NCBI GenBank assembly: GCA_050084985.1
Contig: JBITNC010000001.1
Location: 107,818,001 to 107,882,000 of the forward strand
Source of the DNA: Nageia nagi
Lineage: Eukaryota; Pinophyta
Length of the DNA: 64,000 nt
Direction: 5' to 3'
The notes beneath the pieces were generated by a model, which saw only the letters and a list, made by a program, of their open reading frames with translations, did no database searches and was not told the origin of the DNA. A program made the position numbers and the translations under genes. Of this stretch, positions 21,510 through 33,304 are shown in pieces. Each line of letters begins with the position of its first letter. Positions within the stretch are counted from its first letter, which is position 1.

Positions 21510-21947
21510 TTATGCAATATGTATTATGGGAATGAAGTCATCTTTAGGAATCGATGGTTGGGCAGTTTTCTTTTGCATATCATTCATCATATCTTGGTAC
21601 CAATCTTTTTTATTTGTATCTTTTTTATTTAAATTTTGAGAGGGTAAGGATGTACCAATAGAATATGGTGGCATACTACCACCCATGATAGCACTATTAT
21701 ACTTACCAAACCACACTAGAGTATCCCTTGGCATTCCATAAGGTTATGGAGAACCTTTTGGTAAGGGACTACTTGTGTTGTTCTCTCCCTCTATTATCTT
21801 AGCCCATTGTTGAGGTGTAAGTTTTAAGAATGCTTGTAGTACCTTATGAAACCCAATAGATTGTTCATCAATACTAATTTTGGGTTCATGTTTCTATTCA
21901 CTTTCCTCTTTTTGTTTCTTTGAAGCTCTTGTATCCATTATTACCAT
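21510..21947 (-). pseudogene. Element B gag-like ORF
   Basis: A 146-codon frame (ATG at 21947, or 21938) with two stops. It begins MDTRASKKQKEESE, a basic N-terminus often seen in retroelement gag, then HKVLQAFLKLTPQQWAKIIE, a GMPRDTLVWFGKYN stretch, and a Lys/Asp-rich end. I do not recognise the family; gag is inferred from position between leader and missing pol. Confidence 0.5.
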
Positions 21948-23993
21948 AATGGTGGAATTCTCACACTAAAGTAGAATCTCAACTAGATCCAAATTTGTTA
22001 TAACTAATGCTAGAATTCTCATACCAAAATAGAATCTTAGCTAGATCCAAATCCATTATAACCCAACTACAAGGTAGCACTTTTACAATTATGAGAATAA
22101 TGAAAATGGAAGTACCAACAAATGAAACAAACACCAAACACAAATCTTATATTTGTTTCAAAAATATTTATCTCTTTTTTAGTTTGGTGCAAATCTAAAA
22201 CAAATACCTAAGATGCTATGCGTGCACTATATGAACATAGAAATGATTCAAGATAGCACTTTTCGATTATTTTTTCTAATTTTTTCATTTTTCCAATTAG
22301 AGTCTCTATCTTTTTAGTGTAGATTTATTTTAATGCAATTATAAATTTCAACACAACCTTATTTATGTTTCCCTAGATACAATGATTCTAGTCAAGTATT
22401 TATCAAGGTAAGGATCAATCTCTAAGGGTGTGAAATATTTTGCAAGGGTAATCAAGTACCTTTATGGCATATATTGTTGGATAGAATGGGGATCCCACTT
22501 CAATTTTCAACTCTGAGTATGGGTTAGGCTATAGGAATAAATTCCATGTGCTCTAGTAACTCCTTAGGAATGTGAAGGAATTTAATGCAAGAAAGCAAAT
22601 ATAGAACGCAAACTAATATAAGATGCACACTACTCCCTCAAATATGCTTTACAATCCCTCATAAAGTATGCTCTTTTTTATAATGTTTTGCCATTTTCAA
22701 ATGAAAATGAAATTAAAAATGATTTTGGATGAAAACAACAAAGAACACACAAGTTCTGAACAACAAGCAAACCCTTGATTCAAAATATAACTTTTAAATC
22801 CAAAGCAACTTTTTTGTTTGTATGCAACAATACCCCCAAAAATAAATGCAATTTCACTAATACACAAATCAAGCAAGGTAAACCTAGGTTGTACCAAATA
22901 AGAAAATAATATGAATAAGGTACAAAAATAAATTCAAATTCTTACCTGAACAAGAACATTCCCTCCTACTCTAGGTGTAAATCTAAGTAGCATACAAGTC
23001 CCTCCCAAAATAAGAGATCTTTAAACAAACTAGAGCCAATCACCAAGGTAACTATGAAAAAATTGAAACAAATAATGGATGCACACCTTAACATAAGTGT
23101 AAATACATCCCCCACAATGTTACAACACCACCTTTGGCTTAGACAAGCCAAAAAACCACTTCCTATTACAAGTTTGAGACTAAAAATTTGAAAAAATTAA
23201 CTTCTTGGTCCTATACCTTGTAGGTACTAGTCTTAACTAAGTTTTCTAAGAGAAACAAGCCTCTACTTAGAGATGCAATATGTTCAAGGTACTTTTTGGG
23301 TATATTTTTTGAGATGCAAGCTATTTTAAGATCTAGGGGCTATACATAATGCATCTCATGTGAGATGTAATGCATGTGGTGTGAGATGCAACATCTAAAT
23401 AGTTTATCATAAACATGTCCAAATGATTGTCAATCCTTCAAAAATTTAGTTATGCATATACTCATTGTAAAGGTATCTTTAATATATTTCTAATGTACAA
23501 AGAATAAGCTCAATTGGATGTATCTACAAAATGTTATGCCTTTTCAAAGTTGACTAATCTTGAGGCTAAAAATGATCTTTTTCTAGGATGCAATGCATTT
23601 GGGGGTTTGGGACCTAAATGAAGTGCATCTATTCATATATGAAGTGTGTCTAAGTATGAGTAATTTTTAAGATTTGTAACATCCAAGAACCCTCCTACAA
23701 CCTTATGTAGCTTTTGGCCTCTTCTTAGAGATGCAATTCATTTGGTATGAGATGCAATAGGTACTATGTCTAGCAAAAATGGAAAAATATGCACTCCAAA
23801 ATCTCATATCTGATTCACCTCCCTCCTTAGGATTTCCTATGAAAATCTCACTCAAATTTAGATGTAAATAGGATAGGATTTACTTATATTTCCCACTTAT
23901 ATGGATAAAAATCAAGAAAATCCCAAAAATGAATGAAACTTGCAAATTGAAGGAAAAAGGTGAGAAAAATACCAAATTTGAAGGTTGTACCTA
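21948..23993 (-). other. Element B leader
   Basis: About 2.0 kb without a supported ORF. It holds a 58 bp tandem duplication at 21953-22068 (units share TAGAATCT and AGCTAGATCCAAAT or AACTAGATCCAAAT) and many copies of GAGATGCAA or GATGCAATGCAT between 23260 and 23770. Confidence 0.6.
21953..22068. repeat. 58 bp tandem duplication
   Basis: Two adjacent units, each GAATTCTCA(C/T)AC followed by AGAATCTNA and CTAGATCCAAAT, about 85 percent alike by eye. Confidence 0.75.
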
Positions 23994-24012
23994 CTTCACA
24001 TCGGGTTCACCA
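23994..24012 (-). other. Element B putative primer-binding site
   Basis: Minus strand TGGTGAACCCGATGTGAAG, six bases from the LTR end. Starts with TGG as required; the cognate tRNA was not identified. Confidence 0.5.
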
Positions 24013-24018
24013 TTTAAA

Positions 24019-25180
24019 TGTATGTAAAAATTTATGCTATATGTATCTCAACAAGTATAAACTAGTTAAATTCATGCACAAATCTTCACTTACATAACTA
24101 TGCTTTACTAAGTGTGTGTTCACTAAAAACCTAGGTAAACATAGATTCAAATCTTGAAATATTGAACTCAAACTTTGCAATAATGTAAAGAAATCCTAAA
24201 TGCATCTAATGGAAGGGAATCCTCCTAACTTACTCCCTTTAATTCACCTAGGAGAACTTGGAGTGAGTTTCCTCACTCCAAAAAGTATGCAACCCCCAAG
24301 CCCTCAATTCATTGAGAACATAAGAAATTTGTATGTATATTATGCAAATGATTAGATCTATGTGTTCCTAATTAAAATTCAATAATGGATTCAAACAATG
24401 AGTGCAATCTTTACATGTATCAATGATAAAATTCAATATCTAAGCCTTTAAACTTTTAAAACCTTGAAATGATGCCAATATAAAGATCTTGAAAGATCCT
24501 TGTATCAAAGAGATTCAAGGATACCCACAAGATCCTATGAGTCTTAACAAGGTGTATTATGATGCTATGGATTTAAATAATAAATCTAATAGTGGAAATG
24601 CAATTTATCATGAATTTAGCCTATACATCATACTACATGCAAATAATTTGGTGGAGGATACAATAGTTGATAGATCCAAGTTTTTCTATGTCTAAATGAG
24701 CTCCAAAACATACAAAAACCTTAAGAATACAATTATATTTGCAATATTAAATGAGTTTTATGACAAGAATATTACCATAAGTATGGTAGCATGAAGAAAC
24801 TTAGCTTGTGATGATGAAAGATCCTTCAAAATCATGTAACCATTGAGAAATCCTTCAAACCCTTTAGTAATGTTGGAGAAATAACTATGAGAGTAAAAAT
24901 CATAAGTGAGAATACAACAATAATGAGCCAAAAGTGATTAGTATTTTTTGTGTTCTAATTTTTCATTGAGTTATATACCTACTTTGTAACTTAAGTGAAT
25001 ATAGCTAGATACCCACTTTTGCACCTTTTTAAATTAAAGTACTATTTTTGCTCTAATTTGGCCTTTTGAGTAGTTTGATTTTGCACAATAATCATTAGAA
25101 TTAAATCAATAATGCATTACAACATGTCAATGATATAAACATACATCTACTCAAAAAAGTGTTGTTTTTTAGTATCTATA
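24019..25180 (-). repeat. Element B 5' LTR
   Basis: Starts (minus strand) TATAGATACTAAAAAACAAC at 25180 and ends at 24019 next to the putative primer-binding site. It aligns along its length with the solo LTR at 44589-45523: both contain CTAGGTAAA, AAATGCATCTAAT, CTTGGAGTGA and CATCTACTCAAAAAAGT in the same order. The first base pair has changed from TG to TA. Confidence 0.82.
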
Positions 25181-25483
25181 ATAATACCATAACTTTGCTA
25201 CAAACTTGAGTGGATAATATCAAGGAGAGGGCCTTCTATTTATAGGCCAACATCCTTCTTTGGATCGTCCTTTTAACCATTTACATTATCATAACATGCA
25301 TCACCCTTTTACCCAAGGGTCATGCTCATTAGATGGAGTGTAGGTCAAGTTACATTATCATATTCACAAATACTAAAAGGTATCTAAGGATACTTTTAAG
25401 TATTAATGAATTTACATTAACATATTCACTATTAATTGAATTACATTTGGAAACCTTACAATAATGTATTATACATCCTAACA
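25181..25483 (-). repeat. Copia-C 3' LTR, truncated
   Basis: Starts TGTTAGGATGTATAATACAT (minus strand) at 25483 and matches the 5' LTR of the same element until 25181, where element B begins. About 200 bp that include the GTGGTTCCTCC block are missing. Confidence 0.85.
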
Positions 25484-25497
25484 CTCCTTCTTCATGC
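25484..25497 (-). other. Copia-C polypurine tract
   Basis: Minus strand GCATGAAGAAGGAG immediately before the TGTTAGG LTR start. It is the expected plus-strand primer. Confidence 0.75.
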
Positions 25498-26224
25498 AAT
25501 ATTGTGTAGAGAGAAGAAGGAGAGAAGAAATAGAGAGTAAGATTTCTCCTCCATAGAGATACAATCAGAGATGAGAACAATTACATATTTGATAAATAAG
25601 TAAGATATTAGATTGATATTCACTACTTTAACATTTAAAAAATGTTTTACAATACAATCATTAAACACAACTAGTTTCATTATACAAAGTAGTAATTCAA
25701 CAACAAGTTGATATGATGAGCCTCCATGAGTCTGCCCACTCGAAAAAGGTAACATGTACTCCTAATAAGAAACCTAAAAGCTGCAAGTAGCTTATTAACA
25801 ATATTAATTAGATGCATAATATAAAAATTTATATCAACATAAGATAAATGAATCAATTAATTTTATCAATAAATTAATCAATGGTGCACTATAAGTCATC
25901 ACGAAGATGCTAAGCTAATACTTATAGTCACCTATTGTATAAAAATATGTGTTGATTAAATTTAAACAATAGATCATAAGCACATACAAGTTTATCATAT
26001 ATGGATAACTAAATAATGCCACAAAATACATATTAGTTCCTCATATATGGATAACTAAAATAGTGCTAGTAGAAGCTATTATATGCTAAAAATGTATAAC
26101 TAGTTTTCCACATAGAGTGAACTAACCATGAAGATGTACAAAAAGATCAACATTATACAATCACAAAATCCTCTTAGGGATTAATTTATCATCATAAACA
26201 TGAATTTAATAAGAATTTAATTTT

Positions 26225-26760
26225 CACTTTCCCTTGAGGATAACTTTACCAACCCAATAGACTCCTTAAACTTGTAGAATTGAGCTTCTAAAATAGGCTT
26301 GATGAATAAGTCAAAGGAGTTGAGGATTGATGGACAATACTCCAATTGAAGATACCATCCAAAACCTTCTTCCTAATAAAATATGCTTAGATTTCAATAT
26401 ATTTTATTCTCTAATAGAATACATAATTATTTTCCAAGGTAATAGTTGACTAAATTATCTGAAGAAATGTGAGAAGGGTAAGCCTATTCATACCCGATTT
26501 GTTTTAGAAGATGCCTCAACTAAATGGCTTTTTAGGTCGCGATTGATATGCAATGATATTTTTCCTCTTTGGTGGATAGAGCAGTAGTAATATGCTTCTT
26601 GAAAGACCAAAATATAGCACTTGAAATAATGTTAAACAAATAAGTAGAGGTTGATTTCTTATCATCCCTATCTCCCCCATAGTCAAAATTTGAGTACCTT
26701 AAGAGAATAAATAAGAGGAACTTGGAATGCTTGAGAGCAAGATCCTTCATTCATATAACA
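26225..26760 (-). pseudogene. Copia-C RNase H and pol C-terminus
   Basis: Contains DDKKSTSTYLFNIISSAIFW and KKHITTALSTKEEKYHCI, the typical copia RNase H blocks (D-x-R/K-KSTSG ... ISW-x-S-K-K-Q ... ALSTTEAEY); the Ala of the last block is Glu here. After a frameshift the end of pol reads AQFYKFKESIGLVKL, which resembles the F-x-K-F-R/K-x-LGV ending of copia pol (near 26225-26290). It would remove the RNA template during cDNA synthesis. About 0.7 kb of untranslated sequence separates it from the polypurine tract. Confidence 0.85.
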
Positions 26761-26815
26761 TACCTCAATTTATTTTAACAACATTGAGATGCTCAACATA
26801 TGGTTTTTGCATAAA

Positions 26816-27840
26816 TCATGATATTAAATTTACTACAAAGGAAACATGTGGCTTATAAATAGTCAAATAAAAAAGACTATCAATTAATTTCCTATAATCT
26901 ATAGCATTTGCCAATTGACAGTTGAAGATAAGAGATAAAGTGATTCCAAGAGAGACTAAGATCATAGTAGATTTGTACTTCTCAAATCCAAAATTTTGCA
27001 ATATGTTTGAGATACACTTAGATTAACTAAGGTAGGTATAATAGTATTGGTATACTTGCATACCATGGTAGTAGTGCAAGAGATCAAGATCAATTATTTC
27101 AAATGTTTCCTTAAGTTTGGATATGCACTCTTTGATGATTTTATCATTATTTATAGAGATCAAAAGATCATCTACATAGATAAGAATCATGATCAAGTCT
27201 TATCCCTAATTGAACACATATAGATATAAATCAAAGAAGCACTTAAAGAACCTAATTTCCATAAAGTATCTTGAAATATTTTTCTATCAGGCTCTACTTT
27301 CTTGCTTAAGTCCATACAAAGACTTCTTTAGCTTGCACATGAGGGATTCTTTGCCTTCCACAATAAACCCTTTTGTTTGATTCATGTAGATCTCCACATC
27401 TAAGTCACCATTGAGAAAATCACTCTTAACGTTAAGTTGAAAACCTTTCCATCCCTAAGCTTTTAAAAGAGCAAGAATTAATTTGACTATAGCCATCTTT
27501 GCTACTAGATAAAATGTTTTCTCATAATGAACACCATATTTCTGAGTGAAACTCTTAGCTACTAACCTTATCTTTTATTTCTCAATTTTTTCAAATAATT
27601 TGTATTTAACCTTGTAAATCCATTTATTATTAATTACATTCTATTGAATAGGGAATCAAATTCTAAGTTTTATTTTTTATTAGAGCCTTATACTCAACTT
27701 TCATGGCTTCCATCTAGCATTTATGCTTTGAAACTTCCTTGGATGATGAGGGCTCATTCTTGCTATAAATTTTAGAAAACAAGGATTTGTTTAAGGTCAT
27801 ACTTCTCATTATCCTTTATGTCAAAAAAAAATTTCTTTGA
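26816..27840 (-). pseudogene. Copia-C reverse transcriptase
   Basis: Key blocks are readable in several frames: FLNGDLDVEIYMNQTKGFIV and CKLKKSLYGLKQ (27300-27420), the active-site box LIYVDDLLIS with both Asp residues intact (27160-27185), and near the C-terminus MQNFGFEKYKSTMILVSL then YRKLIDSLFYLTIYKPHVSF (26816-27001), matching the copia L-x-GSL-x-YLT-x2-RPD-[IL]-x-F block. Frameshifts break the domain into at least three pieces. Confidence 0.88.
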
Positions 27841-28891
27841 GGTGACTTATCTATAATAACATTTAACCAGTTAGGTGTAGTAGAATAGTCATTAATATCA
27901 TCTAAATCCTCATAGGAAGTATATTCTTCAATTGAACTAATATCCCTTGAGATGAATACTGCTCAAGAGGAAGGAGAGTAGAGCCTATAACCTATATGCT
28001 AACTATCATAGCCCAAAAAGATGCATTTTTTAGATCTCTTATCCATATTATTTATTTTCTCATAAATAATGAAAGCATAGGCATATTAACTAAAGATATT
28101 AACTGAGTGATGTTAGGTTTCTTTTCCATCCATGCTTCATATTGCATCATAACTACAAATCTTAAGGTGTAGATCATAGTGTTTACTGCTTCACCCTATA
28201 AGAAACTAGGGAGATTTTCCAACATGCACCTAGCCATTTTCTAAATGGTCTTATTCTTCCTTTTAGCAACTCCATTTTACTGAGGGTGTAAGGGATAGTG
28301 AACTACCTCTTAATCCCATATTTAATAAAAAAAATTATTTAATTCATTGTTATTATACTTACCCCTATTTTTATATTTCAACATCTTGATTTTTGAATTC
28401 AGATTAATTTTCAACTAAAGATTTGAAATCTTTGAACCTATCAAAGGTTTGATCCTTATGCTTAAGTAGATAACCAAATGTCATCCTATTGAATTCGTTG
28501 ATGAAGGTCAAGATATAATAAGCTTCTCCAAAAGACTTAATCAAAAATGAACCCATCAAATCTAAATGCATAAGCTAAAGATATTTTGTTACCCTTATTT
28601 TTTTATCTTTCTCAAATTTTTTTCTATTCATCTTGCATAAGATACACTTCTCACAAAGACCAATTATAGGTGATATTGATGAAAAACCTTCCATAAATCT
28701 TTAATTTTTTATAAATTGAATACTTTTATGGTTAAGGTTCCCTAACAGATGGTGTCAAATAGTTTCCCTAGAGCAAACATTTATAGCAAAGCACATCTTT
28801 GTTAACACTTGATTCACAATGTAAAAATCATCTTTCATTGATCCTTCCACTAGATTTGCAAGTCCTTTCTTAATAAACTAGGAGTGTGAAC
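27841..28891 (-). pseudogene. Copia-C integrase
   Basis: The zinc finger end reads EKCILCKMNRKKF (near 28630). The core has HLDLMGSF and YYILTFINEFNRMTF, where the usual T-F-I-D-D-F-S-R has lost its acidic pair, and later VAKRKNKT with ARCMLENLPSF, the block right after the catalytic Glu of copia integrases, and EAVNT. Many stops and shifts. The C-terminal part near 27880-28060 keeps fragments of the region linking integrase to RT. Confidence 0.82.
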
Positions 28892-29200
28892 TTAAAAGAG
28901 TACCCTTTCATTGCAACTTGAATTACAAAAAAGAAGGTTCATACTAAGTTTGGGTACATAGAGCACATTTTCAATAACTTTCCCAAGTATCAACACACTT
29001 TCAATCCTTTGAACTTCAAAGATTGAATTATCATCTATCATAATTGCATCCTTTCTACACTTATAAAAATTTTCAAACTTAGCCTTTTCAAAATACATGT
29101 GATTAGTGCACCTAGAGTAAATAACCCAATCATTTGAGAAAGTGTGAGACTTAGAGTAAATACTGTAAACATAGGCAAATTTATTATACTTATTTTTATC
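28892..29200 (-). pseudogene. Copia-C protease and pre-integrase segment
   Basis: Aligned to Copia-A, the active-site block is WVIYSRCTNHMYFEKAKF: the catalytic Asp is Tyr and the Gly is Arg, so the protease is dead. It continues with FYKCRKDAIMIDDNSIFEV, then VIENVLYVPKLSMNLL, the standard lead into integrase. This stretch is open for 68 codons. Confidence 0.85.
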
Positions 29201-29239
29201 TTTGAAGTTGTTTTATTTTTCAAATCCTTTTTCACCTTG

Positions 29240-29846
29240 TTCTTTCTTTTTTTGAAGCTATATTATGACCATATATGCCACAAAAATTATAATTACCATC
29301 AAATTTGGTTTTGGATTTGCTTGACTTGATGTGACCATATTGTTGTTTGTTTTAACCTTTCTTAAAGTCCTTTTTCTAAGCATAATAATACTTGTTTTTT
29401 ATTATGGAACTTCCTTTTGAAGTTATTTTTTTATTGGTCCATGTGCTATAGGATGCTACTTAGGAGTGGAGATCAACAACGTTTTATTGAGAATTTCTTT
29501 GTGCTTTAAGAGAAACCTTGAAAGATTTTCCAAGGAATACACATGTTCCTCATTATCGAGCCTTATTTTAATAACTATCATAAAGTGAATGAATTTAGAA
29601 TAGATGATTTGAAGGATGATGAATACCATAAACTCATAATTTATCCAATTATAGCCACACCAACAAGTTGGTCCTAAGATCAACGATCTTGTTCAAGTAA
29701 ATTGTAACACTTTTATTTTTTTCTTATCGTGATTTCAACAATTTTTGAAGAATGGTGAACCTTATTCAGAATTTGGAGCCAAGGTAGATTTTCTTTAGCC
29801 TATACCAAGCTTCTTTTGTAGAGTTTTAAGAGGATAACATTAGGAT
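29240..29846 (-). pseudogene. Copia-C gag, N-terminally deleted
   Basis: Includes the zinc-knuckle region (NYNFCGIYGHNIAS, first and last Cys lost) near 29250-29310 and the UBN2-type block at 29456-29846, matching Copia-A 14806-15010. At 29846 it jumps directly to leader sequence equal to Copia-A 15526, so about 515 bp with the start codon and gag N-terminus have been deleted. Confidence 0.8.
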
Positions 29847-32780
29847 AATATGCTCTCACAAGGAGGAGTACTAACTATTTTTCAAGGGTATGATGTATGT
29901 TAGATCGATAAAATTATTATCTTGATTAGGTTTTAAGTTGTCCTCCTAGGTTATTAGGATAATCATTGAATGGATGTGTAGACATGAAGTATCACTACAC
30001 TCATACCTTTCCACTTATATGGAATTATGTCTAGACTAACAAATAACTTAAGGATAATTAAGAAGTAGAGACTTTACATCATTTGGATCATCATACCGAA
30101 GGCTTTAGTCTACCTTTTCCTCCTCTTGTGGCTCTCTAAACAAATCATGTTGCATAATATATGTATAAATGTGTTCATTTTAGAGGGTGAACTTTTAATA
30201 TTTATGATTTTTACAAAAAATAAAGTAAAAGTGCATAACATAAAGTAAAGTGCTACAAAAAATGATACATCATCTAAAAATTGAAATCCTACACTACTAC
30301 TAAAAGGCCAATTTTCATCTTTTTTTTGTCTAAAAATATGAAAAATGAAAACTAACATTAATTTTTTTCCTCTTACATCGACATGCATCGTTTTATTTTT
30401 TTTCATTTTTATACTTTTTCTGATGCAAATTTCGACACAAAATTTGCATCGCATTTCACTAATAAAAAATAAAACACATTTTACATATTCATCAATCGAC
30501 CAATCAACAGCTCACATTCATTTCATCCTCCATTCGTACCAAAATTGATTACCAAATAGCCAAATATCCTATCCTATTTGTATATATAAACAAACCCTCC
30601 CTATAATCCTCACATTTCATACACTTTAGCTAATTTTTTCTTTCTTAGATTGCATGTTTTGATTATAGCTATTCCTTAAGGTAGAAAAGAAGCCCATAGA
30701 GAATAAGAAGAAGAAAACTCCATAGTTACAAAAAAGAAAGAAGAGAATAGGCGCATAGTTGCAGAAAATAAAACTCCTTTGAAGGTTGAAAAAGAAGTAG
30801 GCAACAAGAAATGGACAACTACATTAAAAACTTTATTGTATTATTTAGGAAAAATATATACAATAAATTTAAATTTTTAAAACCTAAATCACTAACCCCA
30901 TTTTTGAACTGGTTTAATGGACCTATGTCATTGCCCCAGAGACCTATAAAAATGATGTACCTTGCAGAGGTTGTAATTTTTTATTTGGATATCATTTTGG
31001 GCCTATTTTTTTTTTAATTGTACATACTTAAAAGATCTACATTTCTATGACATTTTTTTTTTAAATTCGATGTAAAAAATGATGCAAAAATTGATGTAAA
31101 AACCAACACAAATTATGAAAATTTGATGCAAAAATTGAGGTAAAAATTGATGCAAATTCTAAAAAATTATGCAAAAAATGATGCAAATTATTAAAATTTG
31201 ATGTAAAAAACTAATGCAAAAACTAGCAATCTGATATAAAAAAGGATACAAAAACTATTGGGCTGATTGCGTCTAAATTTGCATCACTTTCTGGTCTTGA
31301 AGTTCAAAAAAAATACACTATGTTTGGATGCAAAAAAAGATGCAAATTAGGATTTTTTTAGTAGTATTAAGAGTGTCTAATAAGTTTTATTACTAACCTC
31401 AAGAGGATCTCTTTACAAAAAAATGCATGGGTTCATTATTTTTAAGGAAAAAATTATCTTCCAAAACATAAGAAATCATTCCCCTTTTTCAAAAAAATGT
31501 ACTTAAAAAATCTCCCATTGTAATTTTTACTTTACTTCAAAAACTTCTTTCTAAAAAAATTTCACACTTTCATAAACATAATCTCCTCCTTTTTTTAACA
31601 CTTAAAAAATCACACTAAGGAAAACAATTTCCCCTTTAACATTTGCTACATATAAAAAAAAAAATTATCCCCCTCTTTGCAATTTAACTTAAGAGGAAAA
31701 AAAAATCATGAAAGAGAAAAATAGCTACATGCTACTAAAATTTTCTTCTCCTTAAAATAACTCCTCATTAAAAAAATAAATCTAAAAGTTATAAATAAAC
31801 TTAGAACAAATATTGTAATTAACAAGGTTAATAACTTTTAAAGTACCCTTTTTATTTTTATTTTTTTTTTTAAAAAAAACCTAACGAATTTCTCACGCCC
31901 CCCTCCCAACCCCCTTTTTTTAAATCCTCTCTAGTTTAAATTCCCTACAAAAAATATTAAAAAGATATAATTCATCAAGTTCAAGTGAAAGTACAACATC
32001 AAAAAAAAAATCATCCACTATCTACCAACAAGAATTGAACTTGCACTATTCTATCAAATGCAATAAATAGGAGGAAGATTATACTCCACGTAATGTTTAC
32101 TTGCAAGAAAGGCGTTATTAATAACAAAAAATTTATTATTATTTTTTAAAAAATGGATTAAAAAAATGGGCGGAAACCAGTTAGAGAGTGGAGGGGTGGC
32201 AGCAAAGATAACTCAGAGCGGAAGCTGTGAAGGTGGAGAGTCGATGGTATTAAGCTGCAAAGGAAGGAATAGTTCATAGTATGGCAACGGAAGGAGAGTC
32301 CATCTCACAGTACCCACGATGAGGTTATGTAAAGGCCCATGCTTTGAAAAAAGAGCATCGGATGCCAAGCATTACAGTGGGTGGATGGGAAATGGGGTGG
32401 CTGACCACTTGAAGAAACTATCCAAAAAATTAAATGGAAAATTTTCAAAAAAGTTGAAACATTTTAGGTAAAATTGTACACTTAGACAAATACTCCTAAC
32501 AATATATTGTGTTATATTTTAAGCAAAATTTTCAAAAAAGTTGAAACTACCTTAAAAGGTTAGTAAATAAAATTGTAACAACAATATATTTTTTTAAGCC
32601 AAATTTCTACAACAAAATTGCAACTAACATATAAACAATGTTAGTAGCTCATGAGGTAAAAAAAAAAACTTGAAAGGAGGAGAAAAAATTATACTTTCAA
32701 ATCTTTTACCTCACTAAAGTAAATGGAAGAAAGAGTGGGATGAACCTTCAAGGATATTGAAGATAAAGCCTCCAAGAATG
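29847..32780 (-). other. Copia-C leader
   Basis: Non-coding leader. 29847-30291 and 31367-31430 are collinear with Copia-A 15526-16060, read through the CACTA-like insertion. The rest is A/T-rich with CCCCCCTCCC runs near 31896-31918 and no supported ORF. Confidence 0.78.
30292..31366. mobile_element. CACTA-like non-autonomous element
   Basis: Left end CACTACTACTAAAAGG at 30292; right end TTTTTTTAGTAGTA at 31366, an 11 bp inverted match for TACTACTAAAA. Comparison with Copia-A, which lacks the insertion, places the ends here; flanks are CTA and TTA, a 3 bp duplication with one change. Subterminal repeats of the type AAAATTGATGCAAA fill the right 300 bp. The right end closely resembles that of the CACTA element at 58349-59486 (GATGCAAA...TTTTTTTAGTAGT). 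No transposase. A TATATATAAAC box and CT-rich stretch at 30580-30640 are followed by a 68-codon ORF (30811-31017) of unknown origin, possibly captured. Confidence 0.75.
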
Positions 32781-32793
32781 GCTCTAGATACCA
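32781..32793 (-). other. Copia-C primer-binding site
   Basis: Minus strand TGGTATCTAGAGC, two bases after the LTR end. It equals the initiator Met-tRNA site with one inserted base. Confidence 0.85.
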
Positions 32794-32795
32794 AA

Positions 32796-33304
32796 TGATG
32801 CAACAAGCCTATAAGACTAATTCTTAATTACCCAAGATCACTTAAAAATTATTTTAAATATTTAAACATTAAGAATACACACACACACACACTCAAATAT
32901 AGCATTCACATAAGATGACACCAATGTACAGTGGTTCCTCCAACCATGGGAGTACATCCACTAATCTAAGATTATATTTCTCAAAGAGCACTCTCTTACA
33001 ATAATTATTTCTCATTTCTCCTACAACCTATTTTACTATAACTTTTCTATAAACCTGAGTGAGTAATTTCATAAAGAGGGCCTTCTATTTATAAGTCAAA
33101 ATCCTCCCTTGGATCACTCTTTTAACCATTGCACAATATTATGACATGCATCACCCTTTTACCCAAGGGGCATGCTCATGAGATGGAGTGTAGGAAAAGT
33201 TACATTATCATATTCACAAATACTTAAAAGGTATTTAGGGATACTTTTAAGTATTAGTGAATTACATTTAGAAACCTTATAATAATGCATTATACATTCT
33301 ACCA
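32796..33304 (-). repeat. Copia-C 5' LTR
   Basis: 509 bp from TGGTAGAATGTATAATGCAT (33304, minus strand; first bases normally TGTTAGAATG) to 32796. Carries the family blocks (GTGGTTCCTCC, TTCTATTTATAAG promoter-like box near 33088, CATGCTCATGAGATGGAGTG) and an AC dinucleotide run at about 32876-32892 absent from the other copies. Confidence 0.92.

Larger units (their letters stand above)
21500..25180 (-). mobile_element. Element B: 5' half of an LTR retrotransposon
   Basis: Read right to left: an LTR of about 1.16 kb, a putative primer-binding site, a 2.0 kb leader and a gag-like ORF, then a break at about 21500. Its LTR is homologous to the solo LTR at 44589-45523. Its left end is fused to a plus-strand gypsy LTR, and its right end lies inside the 3' LTR of Copia-C, so it inserted there and later lost its 3' half with the rest of the copia LTR. 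Confidence 0.7.
25181..33304 (-). mobile_element. Copia-C: nearly full-length Ty1/copia element
   Basis: Minus-strand element with 5' LTR (32796-33304), primer-binding site, leader, gag, protease, integrase, RT, RNase H, polypurine tract and the first 303 bp of the 3' LTR. The 3' LTR is cut at 25181 by element B. The gag N-terminus has been deleted and a CACTA-like element sits in the leader. The domain order protease-integrase-RT-RNase H is diagnostic for Ty1/copia. The coding region has many frameshifts and stops. Confidence 0.92.
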
